A DNA stretch of 48,698 nt, from positions 1 through 48,698 of the forward strand of contig JAXMBS010000043.1 of assembly GCA_046349775.1 (NCBI GenBank). Direction: 5' to 3'. The notes beneath the pieces were generated by a model, which was given only the letters and a program-made list of their open reading frames with translations, was not told the origin of the DNA and did no database searches. The position numbers and the translations under genes were made by a program. Of this stretch, positions 1-9,217 are shown in pieces. Positions within the stretch are counted from its first letter, which is position 1. Each line of letters begins with the position of its first letter. Source of the DNA: JAEUIG01 sp046349775 (lineage in GTDB: Bacteria; Planctomycetota; Planctomycetia; Planctomycetales; Planctomycetaceae).

Positions 1-2
1 AC

Positions 3-728
3 GTCGACAGCGGGATCAATGGCACCTACATCGGCCACCTCGACATTCGCCGTTGCCGGTTTGACGGAAATCTCAAGCTGTCGACCGATTATCGACCGTA
101 CTCGGGGTCGCCGTCCGGCACGAAGGTGCATGACGTCGTGGTTGCCGGCTGCGAATTCCGCCGGTTTCAGACGGGCGTCGTCGATCGCGGCTGGTCCGAC
201 TTTGCGGTCGAAGACTGCCTGTTTGAGGACAACCTTATCGACGTGCAGTTGCTGGCGACGAGTTGCGTAAAGAACCCGCATACCGTCAAGCTGGCCCGCA
301 ATCGCCACCTGGGGCATGCGAAAATGCAGGCGATCTATGCGCGGCGAAACCGCAAGACCGTCTACGGTGCGCCGGCAGACTACTGGGTCTATGGGACGTA
401 TTCGGAACACTCCGACAAATATGAAGTCGAAGAGTTCCTCGTAGCGCCGCAGACGCTCGACGGGCACCTGTTGTACTACGCGCAAAACGCGGCGAACTTC
501 GTCCCGTTCATGAAGACCGGAACCAAGTACGACGGACAGACGAACCGGCAGCTCATGCAGGAACTCGGTGTGTGCGTGAACGGTCGTTACTTTGAAGAGG
601 GGGACGGCTTCGAACGGCTGCCACGCACGAACGTCCCGATCTGGATCGCCAAGGCCGTTGCCCCGGAACCGAAGTCGCAGCCAACGGCGCTCGATGCCGG
701 GGTCGTCGAGACAAGCCTGCAGGACTGA
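3..728 (+). CDS. Hypothetical protein, probable right-handed beta-helix type, 5' truncated
   Basis: The frame is open from the first full codon of the window to TGA at 726-728, so the start lies upstream and at least 241 residues are present. Early residues show short turns of the kind found in parallel beta-helix proteins (GTYIGHLDIRRCRFDGN, then VVAGCEFRRF, then FAVEDCLFEDN), each pairing a beta strand with a Cys/Asn/Gly turn. The last 120 residues are rich in aromatic and charged residues and resemble no family I can name. The beta-helix assignment is inference from repeat rhythm; no catalytic motif is visible. An internal ATG at 126 is not needed as a start, because coding character continues upstream of it. 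Confidence 0.6.
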   Translation, partial: VDSGINGTYIGHLDIRRCRFDGNLKLSTDYRPYSGSPSGTKVHDVVVAGCEFRRFQTGVVDRGWSDFAVEDCLFEDNLIDVQLLATSCVKNPHTVKLARNRHLGHAKMQAIYARRNRKTVYGAPADYWVYGTYSEHSDKYEVEEFLVAPQTLDGHLLYYAQNAANFVPFMKTGTKYDGQTNRQLMQELGVCVNGRYFEEGDGFERLPRTNVPIWIAKAVAPEPKSQPTALDAGVVETSLQD

Positions 729-822
729 GCGTCGGTTTCCCGACAGCCGCGGGCGCGGTACGCTGACTTGGGGCCCAGGGGCGAACGCCTTAAATCCAGG
801 ACAGCGTGCCGGAGTCAGATGC

Positions 823-2064
823 ATGTTGCGGTTGATCGCGTGCGCCAGTGCATTCTTAGTCACAGTCTCTCTGCAGGCGGCCGAACCTGTGCCGGCTGCC
901 GTCCCAGCGGACTCCGAATGGCCTGAATTCCGCGGCCCGGACGGCCAAGGGCATGCAGTCGCTCATGGATTGCCGCTAGCCTGGGATGAAAACCGGAACA
1001 TTCGTTGGAAGGTGGAACTCACTGGCCTGGGTTGGTCATCCCCGGTGATTTCGGGCAACCAGATCTGGCTGACGACTGCCGATGTCGAGCCCACGATCTT
1101 GCGAGTACTGTGTCTCGATCGGGACACCGGTACCCTCGTGCACAACAGCGTTGTCGCGCAGCCTGCTGTAACCGCGCGGGTGCACCGCAAAAACTCGCTG
1201 GCATCGCCGACTCCGATTCTCTCCGGCGACCACGTGTACGTGCACTTCGGCCCGTATGCCACCGCGTGCCTGTCTTCCGCAGGCGACATCCTCTGGAACA
1301 AGTCGCTGCCACATCAGCAATTGTACGGACCATCAAGCACGGCCGTCCTGTTCCGCGACCTGTTGATCGTCCCCTGTCTCGGGACCGACGTGCGATATCT
1401 GATTGCACTCGACAAAAACAGCGGCGAGGAACGCTGGAAGCAGTCGTTCGAAGGCCGGAACGCGGAATCAACGCCGCTGGTCATCGACACCGAGCACGGC
1501 CCGCAGCTCGTCAGCAGTCAGGCCGATCGGATCATCGCCTTTGATCCGCAGACCGGCCGCGAACTGTGGTGGGTTCGCCAGACCAATTATGCCCAGGTCC
1601 CACGACCGGTCTTCGGCCATGGATTGGTGTATGTCAGCGGCGGATACTTCAATCCCGAAGTCTGGGCGATTCGTCCCGACGGACAGGGAGACGTCACTGA
1701 TTCGCACGTTGTCTGGCACGTCAGCGAATCGGCGCCGCTCAACCCCTCGCCGATTCTGGTCGGCGACGAGTTGTACTTCATCAGCGACAACGGAGTTGCC
1801 AGTTGCGTCAACGCCCTGACCGGAGCGTTGCATTGGCGCGAGCGGCTGGATGGGAACTACTCGGCGTCGCCCGTGTTCGGCGATAACCGCCTGTACTTCC
1901 TGAACGAAACGGGCACGACCTATGTCGTCCGGCCGGGACCGAAGTTCGAACTGCTGGCGACCAACGTCCTCCCGGGCCAGACGCTGGCATCGCTGGCCGT
2001 GGCCGGGCGGGCGTTGTACCTCAGGACCGACACGCAACTTTATCGCATCGAAACTGCGGAGTGA
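823..2064 (+). CDS. Exported PQQ-binding-like beta-propeller repeat protein
   Basis: This is a 413-aa protein. ATG 823 is chosen because it gives a signal peptide (MLRLIACASAFLVTVSLQAA) and has GGAG eight bases upstream; the frame is open further upstream but without coding character. The mature part begins with the planctomycete 'WPEFRGPDGQG' motif and continues with repeated propeller blades: NIRWKVEL, ALDKNSGEERW, AFDPQTGRELWW, NALTGALHWRE. These W-docking blades match PQQ-like / WD40-like proteins that planctomycetes export in large numbers. Quinone binding is not shown. Its stop lies four bases before the next start, so the two genes are probably cotranscribed. The role is unknown; family assignment is firm. 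Confidence 0.88.
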   Translation: MLRLIACASAFLVTVSLQAAEPVPAAVPADSEWPEFRGPDGQGHAVAHGLPLAWDENRNIRWKVELTGLGWSSPVISGNQIWLTTADVEPTILRVLCLDRDTGTLVHNSVVAQPAVTARVHRKNSLASPTPILSGDHVYVHFGPYATACLSSAGDILWNKSLPHQQLYGPSSTAVLFRDLLIVPCLGTDVRYLIALDKNSGEERWKQSFEGRNAESTPLVIDTEHGPQLVSSQADRIIAFDPQTGRELWWVRQTNYAQVPRPVFGHGLVYVSGGYFNPEVWAIRPDGQGDVTDSHVVWHVSESAPLNPSPILVGDELYFISDNGVASCVNALTGALHWRERLDGNYSASPVFGDNRLYFLNETGTTYVVRPGPKFELLATNVLPGQTLASLAVAGRALYLRTDTQLYRIETAE

Positions 2065-2068
2065 CGCC

Positions 2069-3085
2069 GTGTTCTGTCCGAAGCTGGTGCTCGTCGTCTG
2101 CGTGCTGAGTGCGAATGCCGTCGCCGATGAGCCGGCATTCGTGCCGGCCAGCCCCGATGAGCCTTACGGAGAGTTTTCGCTGGAGCGCGCAGCGATCTCG
2201 CTCGACACCACGGCGCGCGAATGGCAACGAACCAACAAATGTTGCCAGTGCCATGCCAATTTCATGTACCTGCTGGCCCGTCCCGCGCTCGCCAAAGTCG
2301 CGCCAGTGCCATCCGAAGTCCGAGACCTGTTCGAGCAACTGGTCGGCCAGCGCTGGGAGAGGGTGGGACTGCGGTACCCGTCCGAGGCCACGGTCGTCTC
2401 CGTCCCGCTGGCTTTCGACGACAACCGCAACGGCCGCCTCCATCCACTGACTCGCAAGGCCCTCGAACGGATGCTGACGCATCAGCGGCCGGATGGCGGC
2501 TGGGACGGCATCGGCGGATCCGAAAGGACATTCATCCGTGAGATGGAGGAGACGGTCTTCGCGGGGCTCGGCATCGTCACGGCACCCGGAGACTTTGCCG
2601 CATCGGAAGCTGCCGCCGGCAGCCTCGAATCGATTCGTCGTTACCTGAATAATTACCGGTCGAGCTATCCGTATGAAGCAGGAATGTTGACCTGGGCGTC
2701 TGTGAAAATCGGCGGCATCTGGGATGCCGGCAAGCAGCGTCAAGCGGTCGAATCGCTGCTCAAACTGCAGCGTGACGACGGGGGCTGGGCGCTGGGTGAA
2801 CTGCTCGAAGACGACCCGGAATGGGAACGGGGCAAGTTCGCCGACAAGCGGTCAACCGACGGGTACGGGACCGGCTTTGTGATCTTCATTTCCCGCCAGG
2901 CCGGCGTATCCGCTGACGATCCCCGCGTACGACGCGGCATCGCGTGGCTGAAGTCGCACCAGCGAGCGAGCGGCCGGTGGTTCACACCGACGTACAGCCG
3001 ACGGACGCTCAATCTGCCGTCCAATTCCGGTACCGGCTACGCGATTCTGGCCCTGGAAGCCTGCGGCGAAATCCCGCAACCGTAG
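2069..3085 (+). CDS. Exported prenyltransferase/squalene-cyclase-repeat protein with CXXCH motif
   Basis: This is a 338-aa protein starting at GTG 2069, which yields a signal peptide (MFCPKLVLVVCVLSANAVADE). Three QxxGGW-like repeats characteristic of squalene-hopene cyclases and prenyltransferase beta subunits are visible: QRPDGGWDG, QRDDGGWAL and a degenerate HQRASGRWF, with alpha/alpha-toroid helices between them. The DXDD catalytic motif of squalene-hopene cyclases is not seen, so it is more likely a toroid scaffold than a cyclase. Residues 58-62 (CCQCH) form a CXXCH heme-c-type motif near the mature N-terminus. It sits between a PQQ-like propeller and a gene whose product also carries a CXXCH cytochrome domain. 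Heme attachment is inference from the motif and export signal. Confidence 0.72.
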   Translation: MFCPKLVLVVCVLSANAVADEPAFVPASPDEPYGEFSLERAAISLDTTAREWQRTNKCCQCHANFMYLLARPALAKVAPVPSEVRDLFEQLVGQRWERVGLRYPSEATVVSVPLAFDDNRNGRLHPLTRKALERMLTHQRPDGGWDGIGGSERTFIREMEETVFAGLGIVTAPGDFAASEAAAGSLESIRRYLNNYRSSYPYEAGMLTWASVKIGGIWDAGKQRQAVESLLKLQRDDGGWALGELLEDDPEWERGKFADKRSTDGYGTGFVIFISRQAGVSADDPRVRRGIAWLKSHQRASGRWFTPTYSRRTLNLPSNSGTGYAILALEACGEIPQP

Positions 3086-3165
3086 GTGAATCAAGCGCTT
3101 CGCGGTAAGATAAAGTGTTGTTTATCCCAACGGCTCACTACGTCCCGCCTTCCATAAGCTCTCTC

Positions 3166-6100
3166 ATGCGATCCAGACTTACCGGCATGCTGGCTGCCGT
3201 GGTCGTCGCGGTGGCTGTTCCCGCCGCCGCTGCTCCGCCGGTGGATTTCCAGCGCGAAGTCCTGCCGATCCTCACCGACCATTGCTCGCAGTGTCACGGG
3301 GTCGATGAGAACAACCGCCAGGCCGGCCTGAGACTCGATCAGCTCGAGAGCGCGCTTAAAGCGGGAGAATCCGGCGAACCGGCGATTGTTCCCGGCGCCC
3401 CGGACAGCAGCGAGATGATGCGCCGCATCACGGCGACGGACGCCGATGTCCTGATGCCGCCGCCCAGCCACAACAAGCCTTTGTCGGCCAAACAGATTGA
3501 GACGCTGCGACAGTGGGTCACAGAGGGTGCACCGTACGCGTCGCACTGGGCGTTCACCGCACCACGGCAGGCGGACATGCCGAATGTGGGCACAGCGCAC
3601 GCGATCGATGCGTTCGTCCTGGCGCGGCTCAAGGAACGAAACCTGTCGCTGGCCCCGGAAGCTCCGGCCGCCGCGCTGTGCCGCCGGTTGTATCTCGATG
3701 TGATCGGCCTCCCCCCCTCGCCGCAGCAACTGCAGGCGTTCGAGCAACAAGGATTCGAGGCGACCGTCGATGAACTGCTCTCCAGCGAGCGGTATGGTGA
3801 AAAGTGGGCGAGGCACTGGCTGGATGTTGCCCGCTACAGCGACACGAACGGTTACGAGAAGGATCTGCGGCGGGAACAGTGGGCCTGGCGCGACTGGGTC
3901 GTGAACGCGCTGAACCGCGATCTCCCTTACGACCAGTTCGTCATCGAACAACTGGCGGGAGACCTGCTGCCGAATGCGACGCAGCAGCAGATCATCGCGA
4001 CCGGCTTCCTGCGCAACAGCATGATCAACGAAGAGGGGGCTATCGTCCCCGAACAGTTCCGCATGGTCGAGATGTTCGACCGCATGGACTGTCTCGGCAA
4101 GGCGGTCCTCGGCCTGTCGACGCAGTGCGCCCAGTGCCACTCGCACAAGTTCGACCCGCTCACCCAGCGCGAATACTACGGCATGTTCGCGTTCCTGAAC
4201 TCCGCGTACGAGGCCCAGTCCTGGATCTACACGCCTGAGCAGGAACAGCAGATTGCCAAACTGCACGCCGACGTCCGAGCCGCCGAAGATCGGTTGCGTC
4301 AGATTGTGCCGGACTGGTCTATGCAGCTGGCCGCGTGGGAGGAATCGCTCAAGCAACAGCAACCCGTTTGGGAGCCGCTGATCGCCACGAAGCTGGAGAC
4401 GATCAGCGGACTGTGTCATCCGACTCAGGAGGCTGACAACTCAATCCTGATGCAGGGGCATCCCAGCGACGACGTGTTCATGATCTCGACGCCCACCCTC
4501 GACGGCGTCACCGGTCTGCGCCTGGAAGCGCTCACGAACACCAACCTGCCGTTTCGGGGACCCGGCCGCAGCAAGCTCGGAACCTGGGCCGTTTCAGAAA
4601 TCGAAGCCTTTGTGAAACCGCCGGACGCCAAAGACTGGGAGAAGGTCAAGTTCGCGAGCGCGACAGCGGACTTCTCCGAGCCGGAGGTCAAGCAGGCGGA
4701 CGGCAAGAAAGTTTCCGGCCCCGTCGCGCACTTGATCGACGGCTCCGATGACACGACCTGGAACGCCGACCGCGGCGTCGGACGCCGCAATCAGCCTTCG
4801 GTCGCGGTGTTGCAGCTTGAGAAGCCGCTGCAGTACGCGGCGGGCACGGAATTGAAACTCGTCTGGCGGACGACCGACATGCTCGGCTGCTGCCGGTTCT
4901 GCATCACTCGGACGCCGGCGCCTACCGCGCCCGGCATCAACCACGCGGCGATTCTGGCGCTGGAGTCGCCGGCCGAGACGCGCACCGCCGAGCAGCAGGC
5001 CGAGATCTTTGCCGCCTGGCGGGCCGGCGTTCCCGCAGCAAAGCCGATCAACGACGAGATCGACGCGCTGTGGAAGGCGTTCCCACAGGCCGCCACATCG
5101 ATCCTGCACCTGGCGGAACAGGAACCGGGGAAACATCGCCGGACGTTCATGCTGGAGCGCGGCGAATGGGACCGACAACTTGAGGTCATCGAACCCACGA
5201 CGCCGGCCGCATTTCATCCGTTCTCGCCCGAGTTGCCGCGAAACCGCCTCGGCTTTGCTCGCTGGCTGACCGATCGGCAGTCGCCGCTCACGGCGCGGGT
5301 CGCTGTCAATCGAATCTGGCAGGCGATTTTTGGCACGGGACTCGTCGAGACGGCCGAAGACTTCGGCACCCGCTCCGCCGTCCCGGAATACCGCGACGTC
5401 CTCGACTGGCTGGCCGTCGATTTCATGGAACACGGCTGGAGCCAGAAGCACCTGATTCGCACGATTGTCACCAGCGCCACCTACCGCCAGACCTCCGAGG
5501 CGTCCCCCGATCTGCTCCAGCGCGACCCGCGCAACGTCTGGCTCGCGCGCGGCCCGCGGTTTCGCGCCGAGGCCGAAGTGGTCCACGATATCGCCCTGAG
5601 CGTAGCGGGCCTGATGACCGATAAGCTCGGCGGTCCCAGCATTATTCCGCCGGTCCCCCAGAACGTCCTGGACTACAACTTCGTCTATCCCGAGTATTGG
5701 AAGCCGGCGGAAGGTTCCGAACGCTATCGTCGCGCGGTGTACGGCTTTCGCAAGCGATCAATGCCTGACCCGGTGATGTCGAACTTCGATGCACCGAACG
5801 CCGATGCGGCCTGCGCGCGCCGCATCCGTTCGAACACGCCGCTCGCCGCTCTGACCAGTTTCAATGAGCCGATTTTCGTCGAAGCCGCACGGGCCCTCGC
5901 GCTGCGCGTCCTGCGCGAGGCGGGTCCGAGCGAGAGCCAGCGCGCCGACTACGCCTGGCTGTTGTGCACCTGCCGCACCCCGACGGCCGCCGAGCGCGAC
6001 GTGATCCTCACGCTGCTGAAATCGCGCCGGCAGCGACTCGCCGAAGGCTGGCTGAACCCGCGCGACGTCGCGACCGGCGATCCATCGCGACTCCCCGACC

Positions 6101-6192
6101 TGCCGGCCGGTACGACTCCGCAGGACGCGGCCGCCTGGACGCTCGCCGCGCGCGTCCTCCTGAATCTGGACGAGACCATCTCCAAGAAGTGA
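3166..6192 (+). CDS. PSCyt1/DUF1549/DUF1553 (PSD1) planctomycete cytochrome protein
   Basis: This is a 1008-aa exported protein. ATG 3166 gives the peptide MRSRLTGMLAAVVVAVAVPAAAA. The N-terminal PSCyt1 domain carries CSQCH at residues 40-44 and the typical 'VPGAPDSSEMMRRI ... MPPP' block. DUF1549 (PSCyt2) follows with 'IDAFVLARL', 'YLDVIGLPPSP' and 'YGEKWARHWLDVARYSDTNGYEKD', and includes a second heme-like CAQCHSHKFDP. A variable middle region precedes the C-terminal DUF1553 (PSD1) domain with 'RLGFARWLTDRQSPLTARVAVNRIWQ', 'TSATYRQ' and 'PDPVMSNFDAPN'. The biochemical role of the family is not established. It ends eight bases before the DUF1501 gene, the usual partner. Confidence 0.95.
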   Translation: MRSRLTGMLAAVVVAVAVPAAAAPPVDFQREVLPILTDHCSQCHGVDENNRQAGLRLDQLESALKAGESGEPAIVPGAPDSSEMMRRITATDADVLMPPPSHNKPLSAKQIETLRQWVTEGAPYASHWAFTAPRQADMPNVGTAHAIDAFVLARLKERNLSLAPEAPAAALCRRLYLDVIGLPPSPQQLQAFEQQGFEATVDELLSSERYGEKWARHWLDVARYSDTNGYEKDLRREQWAWRDWVVNALNRDLPYDQFVIEQLAGDLLPNATQQQIIATGFLRNSMINEEGAIVPEQFRMVEMFDRMDCLGKAVLGLSTQCAQCHSHKFDPLTQREYYGMFAFLNSAYEAQSWIYTPEQEQQIAKLHADVRAAEDRLRQIVPDWSMQLAAWEESLKQQQPVWEPLIATKLETISGLCHPTQEADNSILMQGHPSDDVFMISTPTLDGVTGLRLEALTNTNLPFRGPGRSKLGTWAVSEIEAFVKPPDAKDWEKVKFASATADFSEPEVKQADGKKVSGPVAHLIDGSDDTTWNADRGVGRRNQPSVAVLQLEKPLQYAAGTELKLVWRTTDMLGCCRFCITRTPAPTAPGINHAAILALESPAETRTAEQQAEIFAAWRAGVPAAKPINDEIDALWKAFPQAATSILHLAEQEPGKHRRTFMLERGEWDRQLEVIEPTTPAAFHPFSPELPRNRLGFARWLTDRQSPLTARVAVNRIWQAIFGTGLVETAEDFGTRSAVPEYRDVLDWLAVDFMEHGWSQKHLIRTIVTSATYRQTSEASPDLLQRDPRNVWLARGPRFRAEAEVVHDIALSVAGLMTDKLGGPSIIPPVPQNVLDYNFVYPEYWKPAEGSERYRRAVYGFRKRSMPDPVMSNFDAPNADAACARRIRSNTPLAALTSFNEPIFVEAARALALRVLREAGPSESQRADYAWLLCTCRTPTAAERDVILTLLKSRRQRLAEGWLNPRDVATGDPSRLPDLPAGTTPQDAAAWTLAARVLLNLDETISKK

Positions 6193-6200
6193 ACTGCACG

Positions 6201-7634
6201 ATGAACGTCTCCCACGAACTTCGCGATGCCACGGCACAATTCCTCCGGCGACGGTGGTTTCTGCGCGACTGCGGCATCGGCCTGGCCGGAATCGCCGCCC
6301 AGTCATTGCTGGCCGCCGAAACCGCGCGGCAGTCGCCGCGACCGGAGAATCCGTTGTCGCCGCACTGGCCGCACTATGCCGCCAAGGCGCGCCGCGTGAT
6401 CTACATCTTTCAGGCCGGCGCCCCCAGCCATCTGGAGCTGTTCGATCACAAGCCGGAGCTGACCAGCCGCGACGGCCAGTTGCCTCCGCCCGAACTGCTG
6501 AACGGATATCGGACGGCGTTCATCAATCCGAATTCCGCCCTGCTGGGGCCGAGGTTCCGGTTTGCGCGGCACGGCGAGTCCGGGATGGAACTGAGCGAAG
6601 TGCTCCCGTACACCGCATCGGTCGCCGACGAGCTGTGCCTGATCCGCACGATGCACACCGAAGCGGTGAACCACGCGCCCGCGCAAATCATGATGAACAG
6701 CGGGTCGCAGCAGTTCGGCCGTCCCAGCTTTGGCTCGTGGACGCTGTACGGACTGGGCAGCGAGTCGTCCGACCTGCCCGGCTTCGTCGTGCTGACGAGC
6801 GCCCGCGGCACCAGCGGCGGCGCCAGCAACTACGGCTGCGGCTTTTTGCCGACGATGTACGGCGGCATTCCCTTTCGCAGCGCGGGGGAACCGGTGCTGT
6901 ATCTCTCGAATCCCGCCGGCGTTGATGCGGAGACGCAGCGCGCCTCGCTGGACGCGCTGAATGCGCTCAATGCGCAGGCGCTCGACTCGACCCTCGATCC
7001 GGAGATCGCCGCCCGCATTCAGAGCTACGAAATGGCGTACCGGCTGCAGACCAGCGCGCCAGAACTCATGGACCTCGGCCAGGAGACGCCCGAAACACTC
7101 GCCGCCTACGGGGTCAAGTCCGCCAAGGAAGCCAGCTTCGCCCGCAACTGCCTGCTGGCGCGGCGGCTCGTTGAGCGCGGCGTCCGCTTCGTGCAACTCT
7201 TCCACGAAGTCTGGGACCAGCACACCAATCTGAAGGAGGGAGTCAAGAAAAACGCGCTGGACACCGACCAGGCCAGCGCTGCCTTGATCAGCGACCTCAA
7301 GCAGCGCGGCCTCTTGAACGACACGCTCGTCATCTGGGGGGGCGAGTTCGGCCGTACGCCGATGGTGCAGGGGGGCAAGGACGGCCGCGACCACCACAAC
7401 CGCTGTTTCAGCCTGTGGCTGGCGGGCGGCGGCATCAAGTCCGGTCACACTCACGGCCAGACGGACGAGTTGGGGTTCAACATCGCCAGCAATCCGGTCC
7501 ACGTCCACGATCTGCACGCGACGTTATTGCACCTGCTGGGCATGGACCACACGCGCCTCACGTACCGGTTCCAGGGGCGCGACTACCGTCTCACGGACAT
7601 TCACGGTCGCGTGGTGCCTGAGATTCTGGCGTAA
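6201..7634 (+). CDS. DUF1501 (sulfatase-like) protein with twin-arginine signal
   Basis: This is a 477-aa protein. ATG 6201 places a Tat-type signal (RRRWFLRDCGIGLAGIAAQSLLAA) near the N-terminus. DUF1501 hallmarks are present in order: 'VIYIFQAGAPSHLELFDHKPEL', 'IRTMHTEAVNHAPAQIMMNSG', 'WDQHTNLKEG', 'WGGEFGRTPMVQGGKDGRDHHNRCFSLWLAGGGIKSG' and 'HDLHATLLHLLGMDHTRLTYRFQGRDYRLTD'. The fold is related to the alkaline phosphatase/sulfatase superfamily, but a substrate is not known. It starts eight bases after the preceding PSD1 gene and the pairing is standard in planctomycetes, so the two products probably function together outside the cytoplasmic membrane. Confidence 0.95.
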   Translation: MNVSHELRDATAQFLRRRWFLRDCGIGLAGIAAQSLLAAETARQSPRPENPLSPHWPHYAAKARRVIYIFQAGAPSHLELFDHKPELTSRDGQLPPPELLNGYRTAFINPNSALLGPRFRFARHGESGMELSEVLPYTASVADELCLIRTMHTEAVNHAPAQIMMNSGSQQFGRPSFGSWTLYGLGSESSDLPGFVVLTSARGTSGGASNYGCGFLPTMYGGIPFRSAGEPVLYLSNPAGVDAETQRASLDALNALNAQALDSTLDPEIAARIQSYEMAYRLQTSAPELMDLGQETPETLAAYGVKSAKEASFARNCLLARRLVERGVRFVQLFHEVWDQHTNLKEGVKKNALDTDQASAALISDLKQRGLLNDTLVIWGGEFGRTPMVQGGKDGRDHHNRCFSLWLAGGGIKSGHTHGQTDELGFNIASNPVHVHDLHATLLHLLGMDHTRLTYRFQGRDYRLTDIHGRVVPEILA

Positions 7635-7712
7635 GACGGCCTCAAATCGGAATTGATCAGGGTCGGATTCCGTTCGTGTTTTGGCCGTTGATCGACTGCA
7701 TTTGCACACGAG

Positions 7713-7736
7713 CGGCTCGGCAGAAGCCTCGCCCTC
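7713..7736. repeat. Short dispersed repeat, copy 1
   Basis: A 24-base segment beginning CGGCTCGGCAG and ending CCTCGCCCTC recurs in the same orientation at 42171-42194 with 22 of 24 bases identical. It lies in the space between the DUF1501 stop and the convergent PQQ-like gene. No coding capacity is apparent. It resembles small dispersed extragenic repeats of planctomycete genomes, an inference from two copies only. Confidence 0.55.
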
Positions 7737-7765
7737 CCGCCGTTGTCGCGACCGCCGAATGATTG

Positions 7766-9104
7766 TCACTTCGCCGCGCCGGACACGCAATACAGGTGCT
7801 TGTTCGACCGGAGGAACAACTCGCCGGTGCTGATTGCCGGCGTGGCCGCGAATGTCTCGTCGTCGGTCGTCAGCCTGATTCGCGGCGAGCGATTCGAACT
7901 TGTCCGCCGCCTGGAACACGTGCGTCGTGCCATTCCCCATCACGTAATAGATCTTGTCCCCGGCGGCGACGGGCGACGAATAGTCAGCGCCTCCCATCCC
8001 GCCGAAGCCTCCGCGACCACCGCCTTCGCCTCCTCCGCGTCCGCCACGGGCGCCCGGCAGCCGCGCCTGAAAGACCTGCTCGCCCGTCTTCGCATTGAGG
8101 CAGTGCACCGCGCCATTGGCGACGAAGTACAGCCGGTCGTTAATGTATACCGGCGTGCTGAACCGGTTCGCGTCGCGCCCGGACCACTGCACCTGCGACT
8201 CTGAGACGTTCCCCTTGCCGCCGGCCTTCACGGCGATCGAGCCGCCGCTGCGGCCTTCGACGGCGAACACAACGTCATCATGCACCACGACGCTGGTGTT
8301 GAAGCTGTCTTCGCCGGCTGCATCGCAGTACCAGCGCACCTTGCCGGTCTTCGCGTTGAGACCCCAGATCTCGAACGGCGCGCCGATCACGATTTCCTTG
8401 CGCCCGTCCGGCAGTTGCACGACCGCCGGCGTCCCCCACACGTTTCCCAGCGAATCCGCCTCGGCCTTCCAGACTTCTTTTCCCGTCTGGCAGTCGAGCG
8501 CCACGATCGCCCGCTGCTCCGGACCGGCTGTCGCCACAACCAGGCCGTCGACCACGATCGGACTCGATGCCGAACCCCAGCGGCGGGGGTCCGAGTCCGT
8601 CCCGACGCCGTGGTCCCAGAGTTTTTTCCCCTCGAGACTGAACGCGATGACTCCGCTCTTGCCGAAGAATACATACACTCGCTCGCCGTCTGAGACCGGG
8701 GTGTGCGATGCGTACCCATGCGACGGCACACCCATTCCCGCAAACGCGTCCTCCGGCAACACGGCCTCGACGGTCTCCTTCCACTGCACCTTTCCATCCT
8801 GGCGATCGAGGCAGACCAGGTGCCGTTTGAGGTCGACCAGGTCTCCTTCCTCGAACCCGTAACCGGAGTACGTCGTCACGAACACGCGCTCGCCGACGAC
8901 GATCGGACTGGAAACGCCTTCGCCCGGCAGCGGGGTCTTCCACTTCAGGTTCTCGGTCGGGCTCCAGGTCGTCGGCGTGGGCTGGGAGTCGGGGCTGACG
9001 CCGGTCCCGTTGGGACCGCGAAAACGCGGCCAGTCGCTGGCCGCTCCAGCGGCCGACAGCACAAGACACAGCACGGCCGCAAGAGCTCTCGATATGTGGC
9101 GCAC
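7766..9104 (-). CDS. Exported PQQ-binding-like beta-propeller protein, frameshifted near the C-terminus
   Basis: GTG 9104 gives a signal peptide (VRHISRALAAVLCLVLSAAGAA) followed by 'DWPRFRGPNGTGVSPDSQP', the standard entry of planctomycete PQQ-like proteins. Blades such as 'CLDRQDGKVQWKE', 'ALDCQTGKEVWKA' and 'GLNAKTGKVRWYCD' follow. A Gly/Arg-rich insert (GARGGRGGGEGGGRGGFGG) interrupts the last blades. After 'KFESLAAN' (about 7878) coding sense moves to the next frame, where 'RLTTDDETFAATPAISTGELFLRSNKHLYCVSGAAK' completes the propeller and stops at 7766. One extra base around 7873-7877 explains this. In the uncorrected frame the protein would run on senselessly to 7524, into the convergent DUF1501 gene. 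About 445 aa when corrected; quinone binding is unproven. Confidence 0.82.
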
Positions 9105-9217
9105 GTCAGCTCCGTCGTGAGGGGACAACGAGTCGATACAAAGAGGAGCCGCCTGGAGCCGTCGCAATTCGGCCATTCCAGGCGAGCTCTCGGAGACGAC
9201 AACGGCAGCGTCGAGAT

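Noticed and set aside
592..822. Upstream extension of the first PQQ-like protein from the ATG at 592
   Set aside because: The segment overlaps the previous gene, is Arg/Pro-rich, and would bury the signal peptide that begins at 823.
2069..3085. Functional squalene-hopene cyclase
   Set aside because: The protein is about half the usual length, is exported, and lacks the catalytic DXDD motif.
3091..4419. 442-codon minus-strand frame opposite the PSCyt1/DUF1549 gene
   Set aside because: The plus-strand gene has unmistakable domain motifs throughout; the antisense frame has none.
6303..7517. 404-codon minus-strand frame opposite the DUF1501 gene
   Set aside because: Shadow of a clearly assigned gene; no signal peptide, motif or ribosome-binding site.
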